A stretch of DNA of 64,000 nucleotides from VHCN01 sp964589935 (GTDB lineage: Bacteria > Verrucomicrobiota > Verrucomicrobiia > Limisphaerales > VHCN01): assembly GCA_964589935.1 (NCBI GenBank), contig CAZPVD010000001.1:806001-870000 (forward strand), in the 5' to 3' direction. Below, one piece after another: positions 1 to 7,799 of this stretch (positions are counted from its first letter, which is position 1; every line of letters begins with the position of its first letter). The position numbers were made by a program, and so were the translations under genes. The notes beneath the pieces are model-generated. The model did no database searches. It was not told the origin of the DNA and worked only from the letters and a program-made list of their open reading frames with translations.

Positions 1-629
1 GTCTCGCGCTTGAACTCGAATTCCCACGGCACGTTGTAGAGGAACAGGTGATAGTGCGGCGCAATCTTGCCCTTGTTCACGCCTGACTTGCGCGGCTCGA
101 ATTCGAGTTTCCAGACGATGAACACTTCCGGCCAACGGCGGCGGATGCGTTGCCCAAGCAGGTCGAGGTGGTTCTTGAAATCCTCGTGATAGGACGGGAA
201 TTCGTCGGGATAGGTGAGCGTGACGAAGAACGGAATCAGCGAGGCGTCAATCTTCGCCATGAGGTCGAGCATCCGCCGTCGCGCCGCATTGGTGAAGTGT
301 GTTATCTCACCGCGCACGGGTGGCGTGGGCTCCGGCCCGGAGGAATGCAGTTGCACCCGGAGGAAGCTGGCCCCGCGAAAAACCTCGACGGAGGCGAAGC
401 TTCCCTCTGTCGGCACGGAGATATGCTCCTTAGACAAGCCCGGAGCGCAGCCGTCGGCGGGCGCGGCAACGCCGCGCTCCGCTCGACGGCCCGCGCCCGC
501 GTGCCCGCTGTCAGGTTCAAACGGGCGCAGACAATACGAACGCGTTCCACCCCCACCTCTCTGGCTTTCACGTTCTTTGATGGTTTCCCCATGTGAAGCG
601 GGACTGAGGACGGAGGCAGGCGCACTCAT
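1..629 (-). CDS. Rolling-circle replication initiator (HUH Rep-like), 3'-incomplete
   Basis: Rep-type proteins nick and rejoin one DNA strand through an active-site tyrosine to start rolling-circle replication or transfer. The 209 visible residues carry motif 1 (FFVTLTYPDEFP, about 134-145) and motif 2 with the metal-binding His pair (PHYHLFLY, 191-198). The catalytic Tyr should lie beyond the window edge, so the gene is cut off here. About 110 residues of low-complexity sequence precede the domain. The ATG at 629 has a strong GGAGG six bases upstream and overlaps the stop of the preceding small frame (ATGA), which implies translational coupling. The gene is inside the tRNA-bounded element end. 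A REP-type transposase is an alternative, but the motif 1 form favours a replication protein. Confidence 0.72.
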   Translation of the reverse strand, partial: MSAPASVLSPASHGETIKERESQRGGGGTRSYCLRPFEPDSGHAGAGRRAERGVAAPADGCAPGLSKEHISVPTEGSFASVEVFRGASFLRVQLHSSGPEPTPPVRGEITHFTNAARRRMLDLMAKIDASLIPFFVTLTYPDEFPSYHEDFKNHLDLLGQRIRRRWPEVFIVWKLEFEPRKSGVNKGKIAPHYHLFLYNVPWEFEFKRE

Positions 630-850
630 TTCACGCCTCCCTTCTGTGCAAGCGACGTGTCAACGAGCGCGAGGATGGCCGCGCGAATCGAAGCGGACAG
701 ACGTGGCCACGCAGCGGCCACTCGATGACAGTCCGTGTCAGTTGGCGACTGAGCTTTGTGTGCTCCTTTGTGTGTCGGCTTCCAATTTCCATCACCCCCA
801 CAGGGCAGGCCGGTAGGTTCGAGTCCTAGCCGGGGCACCATTTCCGCCAT
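626..850 (-). pseudogene. Orphan tail frame read out of the attachment site; possible displaced integrase C-terminus
   Basis: A 74-codon open frame that begins in chromosomal DNA, reads through the tRNA fragment in antisense (giving VPRLGLEPT, a hallmark of translated tRNA T-arms) and ends at the rep start with an ATGA overlap. Its last 35 residues, with AAAWPRLSASIRAAILALVD, look like real protein: one amphipathic helix-rich stretch of a type I recall at the extreme C-terminus of some PVC-group site-specific integrases. That recollection is family memory, not a search result. If right, the frame is the distal end of an element gene cut in two by integration. It could also be a short regulatory protein with an internal start. 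There is no convincing independent ribosome binding site. Confidence 0.4.
813..840 (+). other. tRNA 3'-end fragment, probable integration attachment site (att)
   Basis: These bases form the 3' end of a tRNA gene: T-stem GTAGG / CCTAG around the TTCGAGT loop (818-824; four of five pairs form), then the 3' acceptor strand CCGGGGC (830-836), discriminator A and encoded CCA (838-840). The matching 5' strand GCCCCGG and the D and anticodon arms are absent from the preceding 120 bases, so this is not a gene. Tyrosine recombinases commonly use a tRNA 3' end as target and leave a duplicate of it at the far end of the element. The intact tRNA should therefore lie left of the window on the plus strand. 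Isotype cannot be told from the fragment. Confidence 0.7.
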
Positions 851-856
851 CCAACG

Positions 857-1089
857 TTAATTGCGCACCCACTGCCGGAACCTCCAACTCATCGCCGCGA
901 GTGCAACGCCGGACTCGGCAACAACGCCGCTTGCCGCTACCAAACCAGCCTGAACGATTTCGATCAACGCTTCGGCGGCATCGCGCGGCTCTAGGGCGCG
1001 GAGGGACTCACCCGCCTGCCGTCCACCGAAGCGTTCGTCTTGCAGATGGTTATGGGCGTCGAAGATTTTCACCACCGCCAATTGCGACA
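857..1089 (-). pseudogene. Truncated TatD-family hydrolase remnant
   Basis: Starts inside the 3' end of sufE (40-base overlap) and opens with IFDAHNHLQDERFGG, the metal-binding N-terminus of the TatD metal-dependent DNase family. Family members are about 260 residues, but this frame stops after 77, and nothing after residue 22 resembles the family. The break lies roughly 60 codons from the tRNA-derived attachment site, so a rearrangement at the element boundary is a plausible cause. A GTG at 1071 would give a more typical start (VKIFDAHNH). Product, if made, would lack nearly the whole TIM barrel and be inactive. Confidence 0.5.
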
Positions 1090-1502
1090 TGAAGACTTGC
1101 GGCTTCAGCAAAGTGGCGAATGTGTTCCCACACGCGCGTGAGCGCATTACGCCGGTTGGACGTGAGATGCTGGTTGATGCCTGCGCTCGCAAGAAAGTCG
1201 GGAGGGTTCGGGGGGATTTCACCCGGCGTCGCGCCGCTGTAAAAATCGCAGAGGAGGCCCGCGATGGATTTCACGATCAATGAATCCGAATCGCAGCGGA
1301 AATAACAGCGGCCCTCGCGGAACTCCGTCACCAACCACAGCCGCGCGGTGCAACCGGGCACGAGGCGGTCCTCCGTGCGAAACTCCGCTGGCAGCAGCGG
1401 ACGCTGGCGTGCTTGTTCCACGAGCCAGCTCAAGCGTAATTGTTGATCACGGATCAGGCTGATCGTGTCGAGCAGTTGCCGCTTTTTTTCGGCGAGCGTC
1501 AT
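1050..1502 (-). CDS. sufE: SufE-family sulfur acceptor for Fe-S cluster assembly
   Basis: SufE accepts persulfide sulfur from the cysteine desulfurase SufS on a single conserved Cys and passes it to the scaffold in cytosolic iron-sulfur cluster assembly. The 150-residue protein has the family length. The acceptor Cys sits in VPGCTARLWL near residue 50, matching the family's V-x-G-C-x-S/A-x-V/L-W pattern, followed by the conserved LIVKSIAGLLCDFYSGATPGE region. It is the first gene of a two-gene minus-strand unit with the truncated tatD. No sufS or sufBCD is in the window. Confidence 0.88.
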   Translation of the reverse strand: MTLAEKKRQLLDTISLIRDQQLRLSWLVEQARQRPLLPAEFRTEDRLVPGCTARLWLVTEFREGRCYFRCDSDSLIVKSIAGLLCDFYSGATPGEIPPNPPDFLASAGINQHLTSNRRNALTRVWEHIRHFAEAASLHVAIGGGENLRRP

Positions 1503-1599
1503 GGCGATGTCACCGTGGAAATCATCGGTTCAACTTACCGCGAATTGCTGGACCCGCATAGCTCGTCCCTCGAGGCCATTGCAAGGGCCACTTGAAGCG

Positions 1600-2322
1600 C
1601 TATTTCAACGCCGCATAGACGCGGTGCACGTCGTCGTGGTCGTCAAGCGCGTTGAGAAAATCGGCGACCTCCTTGCGATGGGCATCGCTGAGTTCCACCG
1701 GATTCTTCGCGACGTGGCGCAGTTCACTCGCGACGATTTTCCAGCCGGCCTTTGCGAGCCACGTGCTCACAGCGGACAAATCCTTCGTCTCGGTGAGAAA
1801 CGTCGCGCCGATGCAGCCCTCGGGAACTTCGGCCGCGTCGAGTGGTTCCACGTTTTGCGCGCCGGCCTCGATGGCATCTCCCTCGGTATCGCGCGACTTG
1901 TCCGTGTGCGTGGCCTCAACGACGCCCATTCGGTCGAAGAAAAACGCCATGCTGCCGGGCTGGCCGAGCGAGCCGGCCTTGAAAAGGTTGCGGATTTCCG
2001 GCGCGGTGCGGTTGCGGTTGTCGGTGAGGCACTCAACGACGACAGGCACCTTGTGCGGCGCGAAGCCCTCATAAACAATCGTCTCGAAGTTCACCGGCTC
2101 GTCGGTCTGGCCGGTGCCCTTCTTGATCGCCCGCTCGATGGTGTCGCGCGTGACCGAGTTTTTGCGCGCCTTTTCGACCGCGACGGCGAGGCGGGCATTG
2201 AGGTCGGGATCGCCACCGCCGAGCTTGGCGGCGACGATGATTTCGCGGACGAGCTTGCCGACGATCTGGCCCTTTTTCTGCGCGGCAGCCTCGCGACCGG
2301 CCTGTTTCCATTGTGCGCCCAT
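1600..2322 (-). CDS. YebC/PmpR-family protein
   Basis: Family proteins are DNA-binding regulators or, as shown more recently for some members, ribosome-associated factors that relieve stalling. The 240 residues match the family end to end: N-terminal AAAQKKGQIVGKLVREI, then ARKNSVTRDTIERAIKKG, the VYEGFAPHKVPVVVECLTDN core and the C-terminal DDHDDVHRVYAALK. The N-terminus begins MGAQWKQAGRE rather than the MAGHSKWANI of the main YebC branch, which places it in a divergent subgroup. It stands alone, convergent with nothing close by. Function is inferred from family only. Confidence 0.85.
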   Translation of the reverse strand: MGAQWKQAGREAAAQKKGQIVGKLVREIIVAAKLGGGDPDLNARLAVAVEKARKNSVTRDTIERAIKKGTGQTDEPVNFETIVYEGFAPHKVPVVVECLTDNRNRTAPEIRNLFKAGSLGQPGSMAFFFDRMGVVEATHTDKSRDTEGDAIEAGAQNVEPLDAAEVPEGCIGATFLTETKDLSAVSTWLAKAGWKIVASELRHVAKNPVELSDAHRKEVADFLNALDDHDDVHRVYAALK

Positions 2323-2426
2323 GAGGGGATGAGTTTGACGAAGCTCAAATAAAAGTTCAACTGCGCCGCGCCATAAAAGAATTCTGTTGAATCCGCGCCG
2401 CGCATTGCGCCGAATGACGCCACGAC

Positions 2427-2945
2427 ATGAACCTGAACGATTCGCAAAAAGCCCAAGTGGCCGGATGGATCGAGGCCGGCCTCAAGCTCGCCGACATCCA
2501 GAAAAAACTCGTGGACGACCTCAAGCTGCACCTGACCTACATGGAAGTGCGCTTCCTCGTGGACGACCTCAAGCTTGTGCCCAAGGACCCGCCTCCGCCA
2601 CCAGAGCCAAAGGAGATTCCAACTCCAGCGCCAAAAGAGTCCACGTCCGCGCCGGCTGCGGGCAAAGCGCTCACTCCACAGCCAACGGCCCAACCGGCTC
2701 AGCCGGATGCCACCGCGCCCGCCGCGCCAAGCAAGCTCGCGCTGACCGTGGACAAAGTCACGCGGCCCGGCGCAATGGTGAGCGGCAACGTCACGTTCAG
2801 CGACGGCATGACCGCGCTGTGGTATCTCGACCAATACGGACGCATGGGCGTCGTGCCGAAACAGCAGGGCTACAAGCCGAGCGCCACCGACGTGGAGCAG
2901 TTCCAGCTCGCGCTCGAATCGGAGCTCGCCAAGCTCGGCTATTGA
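2427..2945 (+). CDS. Hypothetical protein with proline-rich linker
   Basis: I do not recognise a characterised family. The 172 residues split in three: an N-terminal helical part (1-52) that resembles a small helix-turn-helix (DSQKAQVAGWIEAGLKLADI, then KLHLTYMEVRFLVDDL), a Pro/Ala/Thr-rich linker (about 53-105), and a compact C-terminal beta-type domain (about 106-172) with DGMTALWYLDQYGRMGV. No signal peptide or membrane helix is seen, so it is probably cytosolic. The frame has good GC3 bias and the next genes follow on the same strand, but with gaps that do not force an operon. Confidence 0.7.
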   Translation: MNLNDSQKAQVAGWIEAGLKLADIQKKLVDDLKLHLTYMEVRFLVDDLKLVPKDPPPPPEPKEIPTPAPKESTSAPAAGKALTPQPTAQPAQPDATAPAAPSKLALTVDKVTRPGAMVSGNVTFSDGMTALWYLDQYGRMGVVPKQQGYKPSATDVEQFQLALESELAKLGY

Positions 2946-3028
2946 ACGGCGCCGCGGTTTTTCGCAACGGTGGCGCGACGTGAAGTGTTCCATGCTTGGC
3001 CGGCATTCATTCCATTCTCGCAGCAGCC

Positions 3029-3412
3029 ATGAAGGTTTCACTGAAACTCGGCGCAAAAGGCCCGCTGAACCGCGAGCAGGCGCGCACGTGCCTCGTCGCG
3101 AACGCGTGCTTCCCCGGCTCCGGCTCGCTGCTCGCGGGCCGGCGCGTCGGCTACGCGCAGATGGCGCTCATGACGCTGGGCTTCGCGCTCTCGATGGCGT
3201 GGTTCGGCTTGATGCTGAAAATCTGGATTCGCACAAAATCCTTCCCCTACCCCGCCGACTGGTTTGACAACGGATTTCCGCCGGAGTTCTGGCGCGCGAT
3301 GTTTGTCGGCCTCGCGGGCATCGGTTTGTTCGCGTTCGCATGGATTTGGTCCATGCTCACCGGCCTGTTCATCATGAGCGAGGCAAAGCCTTCGCCGCCG
3401 CCGCTGAAGTGA
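3029..3412 (+). CDS. Small integral membrane protein
   Basis: A 127-residue protein of unknown function. Two clear hydrophobic segments are present, about residues 43-67 (MALMTLGFALSMAWFGLML) and 93-116 (MFVGLAGIGLFAFAWIW), with short soluble ends. An N-terminal stretch LVANACFPGSGSLLAGR with glycine-rich turn precedes the first helix and resembles the start of small TM2-like proteins. I chose the ATG at 3029, which begins MKVSLKLGAKG; an in-frame ATG at 2996 would add 11 residues. It ends 53 bases before the pterin dehydratase gene. Confidence 0.65.
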   Translation: MKVSLKLGAKGPLNREQARTCLVANACFPGSGSLLAGRRVGYAQMALMTLGFALSMAWFGLMLKIWIRTKSFPYPADWFDNGFPPEFWRAMFVGLAGIGLFAFAWIWSMLTGLFIMSEAKPSPPPLK

Positions 3413-3465
3413 AACGGCCGCACAAAGCGCGTGACCGCGCCGCGCAAGTATGGCATCAGTGTGCC

Positions 3466-3762
3466 ATGCCCAAACTCACTCCGGCACAAATCAAGGCCGC
3501 GCTGCCCGGCGTGCCCAAATGGCGCAAACGCAGCGCAAACATCGTGCGCACGCTCACGTTCAAGGATTTTGTCGCTGCGATGAAATTCATCAACGCCGTC
3601 GCCCGACTCGCCGAGCAAAACGAACACCACCCGGACATTGACATCCGCTGGAACCGCGTGACGCTCGCGCTCTCGACGCACAGCGAAGGCGGGTTGACGA
3701 AGAAGGATCTCTCACTCGCCCACGGCATTGACCGCATCGCCTCGCGGCTGAAGGCGAAATAA
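3466..3762 (+). CDS. 4a-hydroxytetrahydrobiopterin dehydratase
   Basis: Pterin-4a-carbinolamine dehydratase recycles oxidised tetrahydropterin cofactor; in bacteria without phenylalanine hydroxylase nearby it often acts on molybdopterin or folate-type pterins. The 98-residue length is typical. The active-site signature EQNEHHPDIDIRWNRV (about 50-65) contains the two catalytic His, and the C-terminal LSTHSEGGLTKKDLSLAHGID block is diagnostic. The ATG at 3466 removes an unrelated upstream extension of the frame. No phenylalanine hydroxylase gene is visible, so the physiological pterin is unknown. Confidence 0.88.
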   Translation: MPKLTPAQIKAALPGVPKWRKRSANIVRTLTFKDFVAAMKFINAVARLAEQNEHHPDIDIRWNRVTLALSTHSEGGLTKKDLSLAHGIDRIASRLKAK

Positions 3763-3863
3763 TTCCGGCGAATTCGCTTCCTTTCGCGGCGGGAAAGTGG
3801 CTTCATCCGCACCCCGCTGGGCACGGCGCATGGTGCGATGTGCCTGCGAAACTGTTTACAATC

Positions 3864-5075
3864 ATGGACACACTACCGACCATTTTTCTCAAGCCGGGCG
3901 AAGGCGACCGCATCGTCTCGGGACATCCCTGGGTTTATCACACTTCCGTCCTGCGCCTCTCGCAACCCGCGACCGACGGCGGACTCGTGCAGGTCAAGGA
4001 TCACCGCCAGCGGCTGCTTGGCGTGGGCTTCTACAACTCGAAGTCGCGGATCAACGTGCGCATCCTCGCGCCAGAACGCTTCGAACCAAACCAGGAGTTT
4101 TTCGAGCAACGCATCCGCGCCGCGCTCGCGGTGCGCCAGCGGCATCTGCCGGGCGCGACTTCGTTCCGCGTCGTGAACGCCGAGAGCGACTTCCTCAGCG
4201 GCCTCATCGTGGACAAATACGAGGACCTGCTCGTCCTCCAGACTTCCTCGCTCGGCATGGACCTGCGCAAGGCCGACATCGTCGCCGTATTGCAGAAGAT
4301 TTTTTCGCCGCGCGCGATCGTCGAGCGGAACGAAATGGCCTCGCGCAAATTTGAAGGACTCCCCGAATCCAACGGCGTCATCGCAGGAGAGTCCGACGGC
4401 AAGGTGATGGTGCAACTCAACGGGCTGAAGTTCGGCGCCGACTTGTTCGGCGGACACAAGACGGGCCTGTATCTCGACCAGCAGGTGAATTATCAGCGCG
4501 TTGCGGAACTCATCGCGCTCAAGCCCGGCTCGCAGGTGCTAGATTGCTTCACATTCCTCGGCGGCTTCGCATTGCACGCGGCCCGCGCCGACGCGGCGCA
4601 TGTGAAGGCGGTTGACCAGAGCGAGGAAGCCATCACGCGCGCGCGGGCAAACGCGGAGGCAAACGGCCTCACCGGCAAATGCGAATTCGAGGCGGCGAAT
4701 CTCTTCGACTGGTTCAAGGCCGCGACGGTGACGAGGCCGCACGAGCGGGTCATCCCGCGCTGGGACGCGATCATCCTCGACCCGCCGTCGTTCACACGGA
4801 CGCGCGACACGGTTGAAAACGCGCTGCGCGGCTACAAGGAAATCCACGTGCGCGCGCTCAAGCTGCTTCGCCCCGGCGGCGTGCTTGCGACGTTTTGCTG
4901 CTCACACCACGTCAACACGGAACTCTTCCTCGACACGGTGCTCTCGGCGGCGTTTGACCAGCGCCGCGTGCTGCGCCGCGTGGCCACGTTCAGCCAGTCG
5001 CCGGATCATCCGGTCATCCCCATGATTCCCGAAACGGAATATCTGAAGGGCTTCGCGTTCGAGATGGCACGCTGA
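3864..5075 (+). CDS. Class I rRNA (cytosine-C5) methyltransferase, RlmI-like
   Basis: Members methylate C5 of a cytosine in 23S rRNA using S-adenosylmethionine. Order seen in the 403 residues: PUA domain (1-about 80, with GHPWVYHTSVLRL), then a Rossmann methyltransferase. The SAM-binding loop is VLDCFTFLGGFALHAA (about 223-238), with acidic KAVDQSEEA at the end of strand 2 and catalytic motif DAIILDPPSF (about 298-307). A Cys in CCSHHV matches the catalytic Cys of this branch. The start is uncertain: GTG at 3840 is in frame and neither has a clear Shine-Dalgarno. It converges on the RNase D gene with one base between stops. Confidence 0.85.
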   Translation: MDTLPTIFLKPGEGDRIVSGHPWVYHTSVLRLSQPATDGGLVQVKDHRQRLLGVGFYNSKSRINVRILAPERFEPNQEFFEQRIRAALAVRQRHLPGATSFRVVNAESDFLSGLIVDKYEDLLVLQTSSLGMDLRKADIVAVLQKIFSPRAIVERNEMASRKFEGLPESNGVIAGESDGKVMVQLNGLKFGADLFGGHKTGLYLDQQVNYQRVAELIALKPGSQVLDCFTFLGGFALHAARADAAHVKAVDQSEEAITRARANAEANGLTGKCEFEAANLFDWFKAATVTRPHERVIPRWDAIILDPPSFTRTRDTVENALRGYKEIHVRALKLLRPGGVLATFCCSHHVNTELFLDTVLSAAFDQRRVLRRVATFSQSPDHPVIPMIPETEYLKGFAFEMAR

Positions 5076-5076
5076 A

Positions 5077-6134
5077 TCATTTCAGCAGTTCCCTCTGCCA
5101 GTTCATCAGGCGCTTCCACTCGTCCTCGTTGTGATGGCGCGAGAGCAATTCGAGCGTCTGTCGGCTCGCGATGAGCGTCGGGTCAATGCCGAGTTCGCCC
5201 GCGCGTTTGTCCCGGCGCGACTTGAGTTCCTCGAAGCGGCGCTTCTCTGACTCCGTTGGATGATGGCATGGCGCGCGCAGAATTTGTGGATGCTTCTCCG
5301 GCGGCTGCGTGACACCCCGATGCACCGCGTCACTGATTTCGTCGTGCCGGCGCACGGAACAGTGGCGCGGCAAGAGCCTTTCCCAATTCTCTCCGTGCGC
5401 GGCCGCCACCGAGATGCCGAGCACTGTCTCGTGCATCATTACAAAAAACGGCGGGCGGTTCAGCGCGATGGCCTCGTGCTCGCGCCATTCCCACAACTCG
5501 CGCAGCACGGCCAGCGCGGGCCGGCTCAGTCGCCCGCTGCCCTTGATGCGCCAGACCAAGTCCGGGTCTGGCGCGACGGGACGCGAACATTCCTCGATGA
5601 GCCGCGCGCAAGATTCCTCGCACCAGCCGAGGCGGCCCTGCTCGCGAAGCCGCGTCTCCAGCATGTCCGCCAGTGCCTTGAGATAATGCGTGTCCAGCCG
5701 CGCGTAGTTCAGCAGGCGCGGCGGCAACGGACGAACGGCCCAATTTGCCTTTTGCGGCGCCTTGTCGAGCTTCACTCCGAGGAATTGTTCCACCAAGTCG
5801 CCAAGTCCGAAGCGCGTGATACCTGCGAGCCTCGCCGCAATCATCGTGTCAAAAAGTGCGTGCGGCCTGAACCGGTGATGCTCCTGCAAAAGCCGCAAGT
5901 CGTAATCAGCGCCATGCAAAATCAGCCGCCGGCATTGCAGCGTCTCCCACAACGGCGCGAGGTCAAAACCGACAAGCGGGTCCACCAGCACGTCCGCGCC
6001 CGGCAGGCTGATCTGCACGAGGCAGACTTTTTCGGGATAGGCGTGAAGGCTGTCCGCCTCCGTGTCGAGTGCGAGCCATTCCGCAGCGCGAAGGCGTGGA
6101 AGCAATGCGGCTAGGGCAGCGGCGGCGCAAATCA
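5077..6134 (-). CDS. rnd: Ribonuclease D-like 3'-5' exonuclease with HRDC domain
   Basis: RNase D trims 3' ends of tRNA and other stable RNA precursors. The DEDD nuclease fold is visible: LALDTEAD (about 22-28) with the first Asp/Glu pair, LILHGADYDLRLLQ with the second Asp, and ARLDTHYL with the final motif. A C-terminal HRDC-type RNA-binding region follows, including RPALAVLRELWEWREHEA. I chose the GTG at 6134 because the product then begins right at the family's N-terminus. The longer frame (to 6291) would overlap the divergent acyl-CoA ligase and adds a sequence unlike the family. An ATG at 6213 is possible. Confidence 0.8.
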
Positions 6135-6249
6135 CACTGACAGGATAGCAAAACGCACCGTGGAATGAAGCCTTCTGTTTGCCGCGCGCTGAACGTGGCG
6201 TTTCCACTTTCATCTTCCGGCCCCGCGCGATCCTCATTACCCTCGCGCC

Positions 6250-7737
6250 ATGAACGTCGCGCAAGCCTTCACCGCTGCCGCAGAAAAACACGCGGACAAA
6301 ACTGCGCTTTTTTACGGCGAGGCTGAGTTCACTTACGCGACGTTACTATCGCACACGCGCTGGCTCGCGGTGAAGCTGGCTGCCGAGTTCGGCGTGCAGC
6401 CCGGCGACCGCGTTGGGCTGTGGCTGAAGAACTGCCCCGAGTTCGTGTCCGCCTGGTTTGGCGTGCAAGAGTCGGGCGCGGTCGTCGTGCCCATCAACAA
6501 TTTTTTGAAGCCGGACGAAGTGCTGCACTTGCTCGACGACGCGGACATCAAAGTCCTGCTCACGGACTCCACGATGGGTGAACACACGGGCAAGCTCACC
6601 GCCGCGCGGCCGCAACTGCGCGTGTGGCATGTGGAGGATTTCGCCGAAGCCCCGTCTCACTTTGCCTCTCGCCTCTCGCCCCTCGCCCCTCGCTCCAGCG
6701 ACGACCTTGCCGTGCTCATTTACACGAGCGGCACGACGGGACGCTCGAAGGGCGCGATGTTGTCGCACGGCAATCTGCTTCACAATGTCGAGAGCTGCCG
6801 GCAGGTGCTCGAAGCCGTGGACCTCGACCGGTTCGCCGTGCTGCTGCCGTTGTTTCACAGCTTCATGATGACGGTCGGCATGTTGCTCCCGCTGATGGTC
6901 GGCGGCTCGATGGTGCTCGTGCGTTCGCTGCATCCGCCCAAGAGCGTGTGTCTCGAACTTCTGCACCGGCAGGCGACAATCCTGCCCGCCGTGCCGCAGT
7001 TTTTCCGCACACTCGCGCATGCCGGCGCGCCGGAAAATTTCCCCGTGCGCGTGTGCCTCAGCGGCGGCGCGCCGTTGCCGCTCGAAATTTTGCGCGAATT
7101 TAACGCGAAGCTTCCGAACGTGCCGCTCATCGAAGGTTACGGCCTCAGCGAAGCCAGCCCCGTGGTGAGCCTCAGTCCGTTGCGCGGGCCGTGGAAAGCC
7201 GGCTCCATCGGTCTGCCTGTCCCGGGCGTCGAGGTCAGCGTGCAAGACGACGCCGGGAATCTTCTAGGCGACAACGTGACCGGCGAAATTTGCGTGCGTG
7301 GCGGCAACGTGATGCTCGGCTACTGGAACCAGCCTGAGGAAACCGCCAAGGCCATCCGCAACGGCTGGCTGCTGACCGGAGATGTCGGACATCGCGCGTC
7401 CGATGGTTACTACCACATCACTGACCGCAAAAAGGACATGCTGCTGGTCAACGGCATCAACGTCTATCCGCGCGAGATCGAGGAAATCCTCTATCGCATC
7501 CCGGGCGTGAAGGAGGCTGCGGTCATCGGCGTGCCCGACGCGCGACGCGGCGAGCAGCCTCTGGCCTTTGTCGTCCCAAACGAAGGCGCCACGCTCGACG
7601 AGAAATCAATCCAGCATCACATCCGCGAAAAGCTCGCTGACTACAAAGTGCCAAAGCGAGTCGTGTTTCTTCCCGCATTGCCGCGCAACGCAACGGGCAA
7701 GGTGCTCAAGACCGCACTGCGCGAGATGCCCGTGTGA
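6250..7737 (+). CDS. AMP-forming acyl-CoA ligase (long-chain type)
   Basis: Activates a carboxylic acid, probably a fatty acid, to acyl-AMP and then acyl-CoA. The 495-residue protein has the ANL-superfamily order: P-loop LIYTSGTTGRSKGAMLSHGN (about 157-176), the A5 motif EGYGLSEASPVV, hinge region LLTGDVGHRASDGYYHITDRK and C-terminal catalytic Lys in PRNATGKVLK. Just before the P-loop, residues 137-148 contain a low-complexity insertion (ASRLSPLAPRSS) encoded by a CCTCTCGCC-type repeat tract. The gene stands alone, divergent from rnd. Substrate length is not readable from sequence. Confidence 0.88.
   Translation: MNVAQAFTAAAEKHADKTALFYGEAEFTYATLLSHTRWLAVKLAAEFGVQPGDRVGLWLKNCPEFVSAWFGVQESGAVVVPINNFLKPDEVLHLLDDADIKVLLTDSTMGEHTGKLTAARPQLRVWHVEDFAEAPSHFASRLSPLAPRSSDDLAVLIYTSGTTGRSKGAMLSHGNLLHNVESCRQVLEAVDLDRFAVLLPLFHSFMMTVGMLLPLMVGGSMVLVRSLHPPKSVCLELLHRQATILPAVPQFFRTLAHAGAPENFPVRVCLSGGAPLPLEILREFNAKLPNVPLIEGYGLSEASPVVSLSPLRGPWKAGSIGLPVPGVEVSVQDDAGNLLGDNVTGEICVRGGNVMLGYWNQPEETAKAIRNGWLLTGDVGHRASDGYYHITDRKKDMLLVNGINVYPREIEEILYRIPGVKEAAVIGVPDARRGEQPLAFVVPNEGATLDEKSIQHHIREKLADYKVPKRVVFLPALPRNATGKVLKTALREMPV
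6664..6692. repeat. CCTCTCGCC short-repeat tract inside the acyl-CoA ligase gene
   Basis: Imperfect tandem copies of CCTCTCGCC / CCCCTCGCC inside a coding gene, translated in frame as ASRLSPLAPRS. A near copy of the same DNA occurs in the PSD1 gene at 10797-10830 (opposite orientation), where it encodes ASRPSPLAS. The two host proteins are unrelated. Confidence 0.6.
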
Positions 7738-7799
7738 AACCCCGGCGCACGATAAGCGTCGTCGAGCGCGGTTGATGCCGAGTCCAGCGGCATGCGCGT

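Noticed and set aside
760..840. Complete tRNA gene ending at 840
   Set aside because: No GCCCCGG acceptor 5' strand and no D or anticodon arm in the preceding sequence; only the T-arm and 3' end are present.
1050..1222. Longer minus-strand frame from 1222 as the start of the tatD remnant
   Set aside because: The first 44 codons overlap sufE out of frame and have no similarity; the family N-terminus begins at 1089 or 1071.
2091..3056. Minus-strand frame of 321 codons opposite the genes at 2427 and 3029
   Set aside because: Overlaps the true YebC-type gene on the same strand in another frame and shows Arg/Trp-rich shadow composition with no domain.
5070..5086. GCTGAA-TCAT-TTCAGC hairpin at the RlmI-RNase D junction as a terminator
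   Set aside because: Only a 6-bp stem, no T-run on either side, and it consists of the last codons and stops of both convergent genes.
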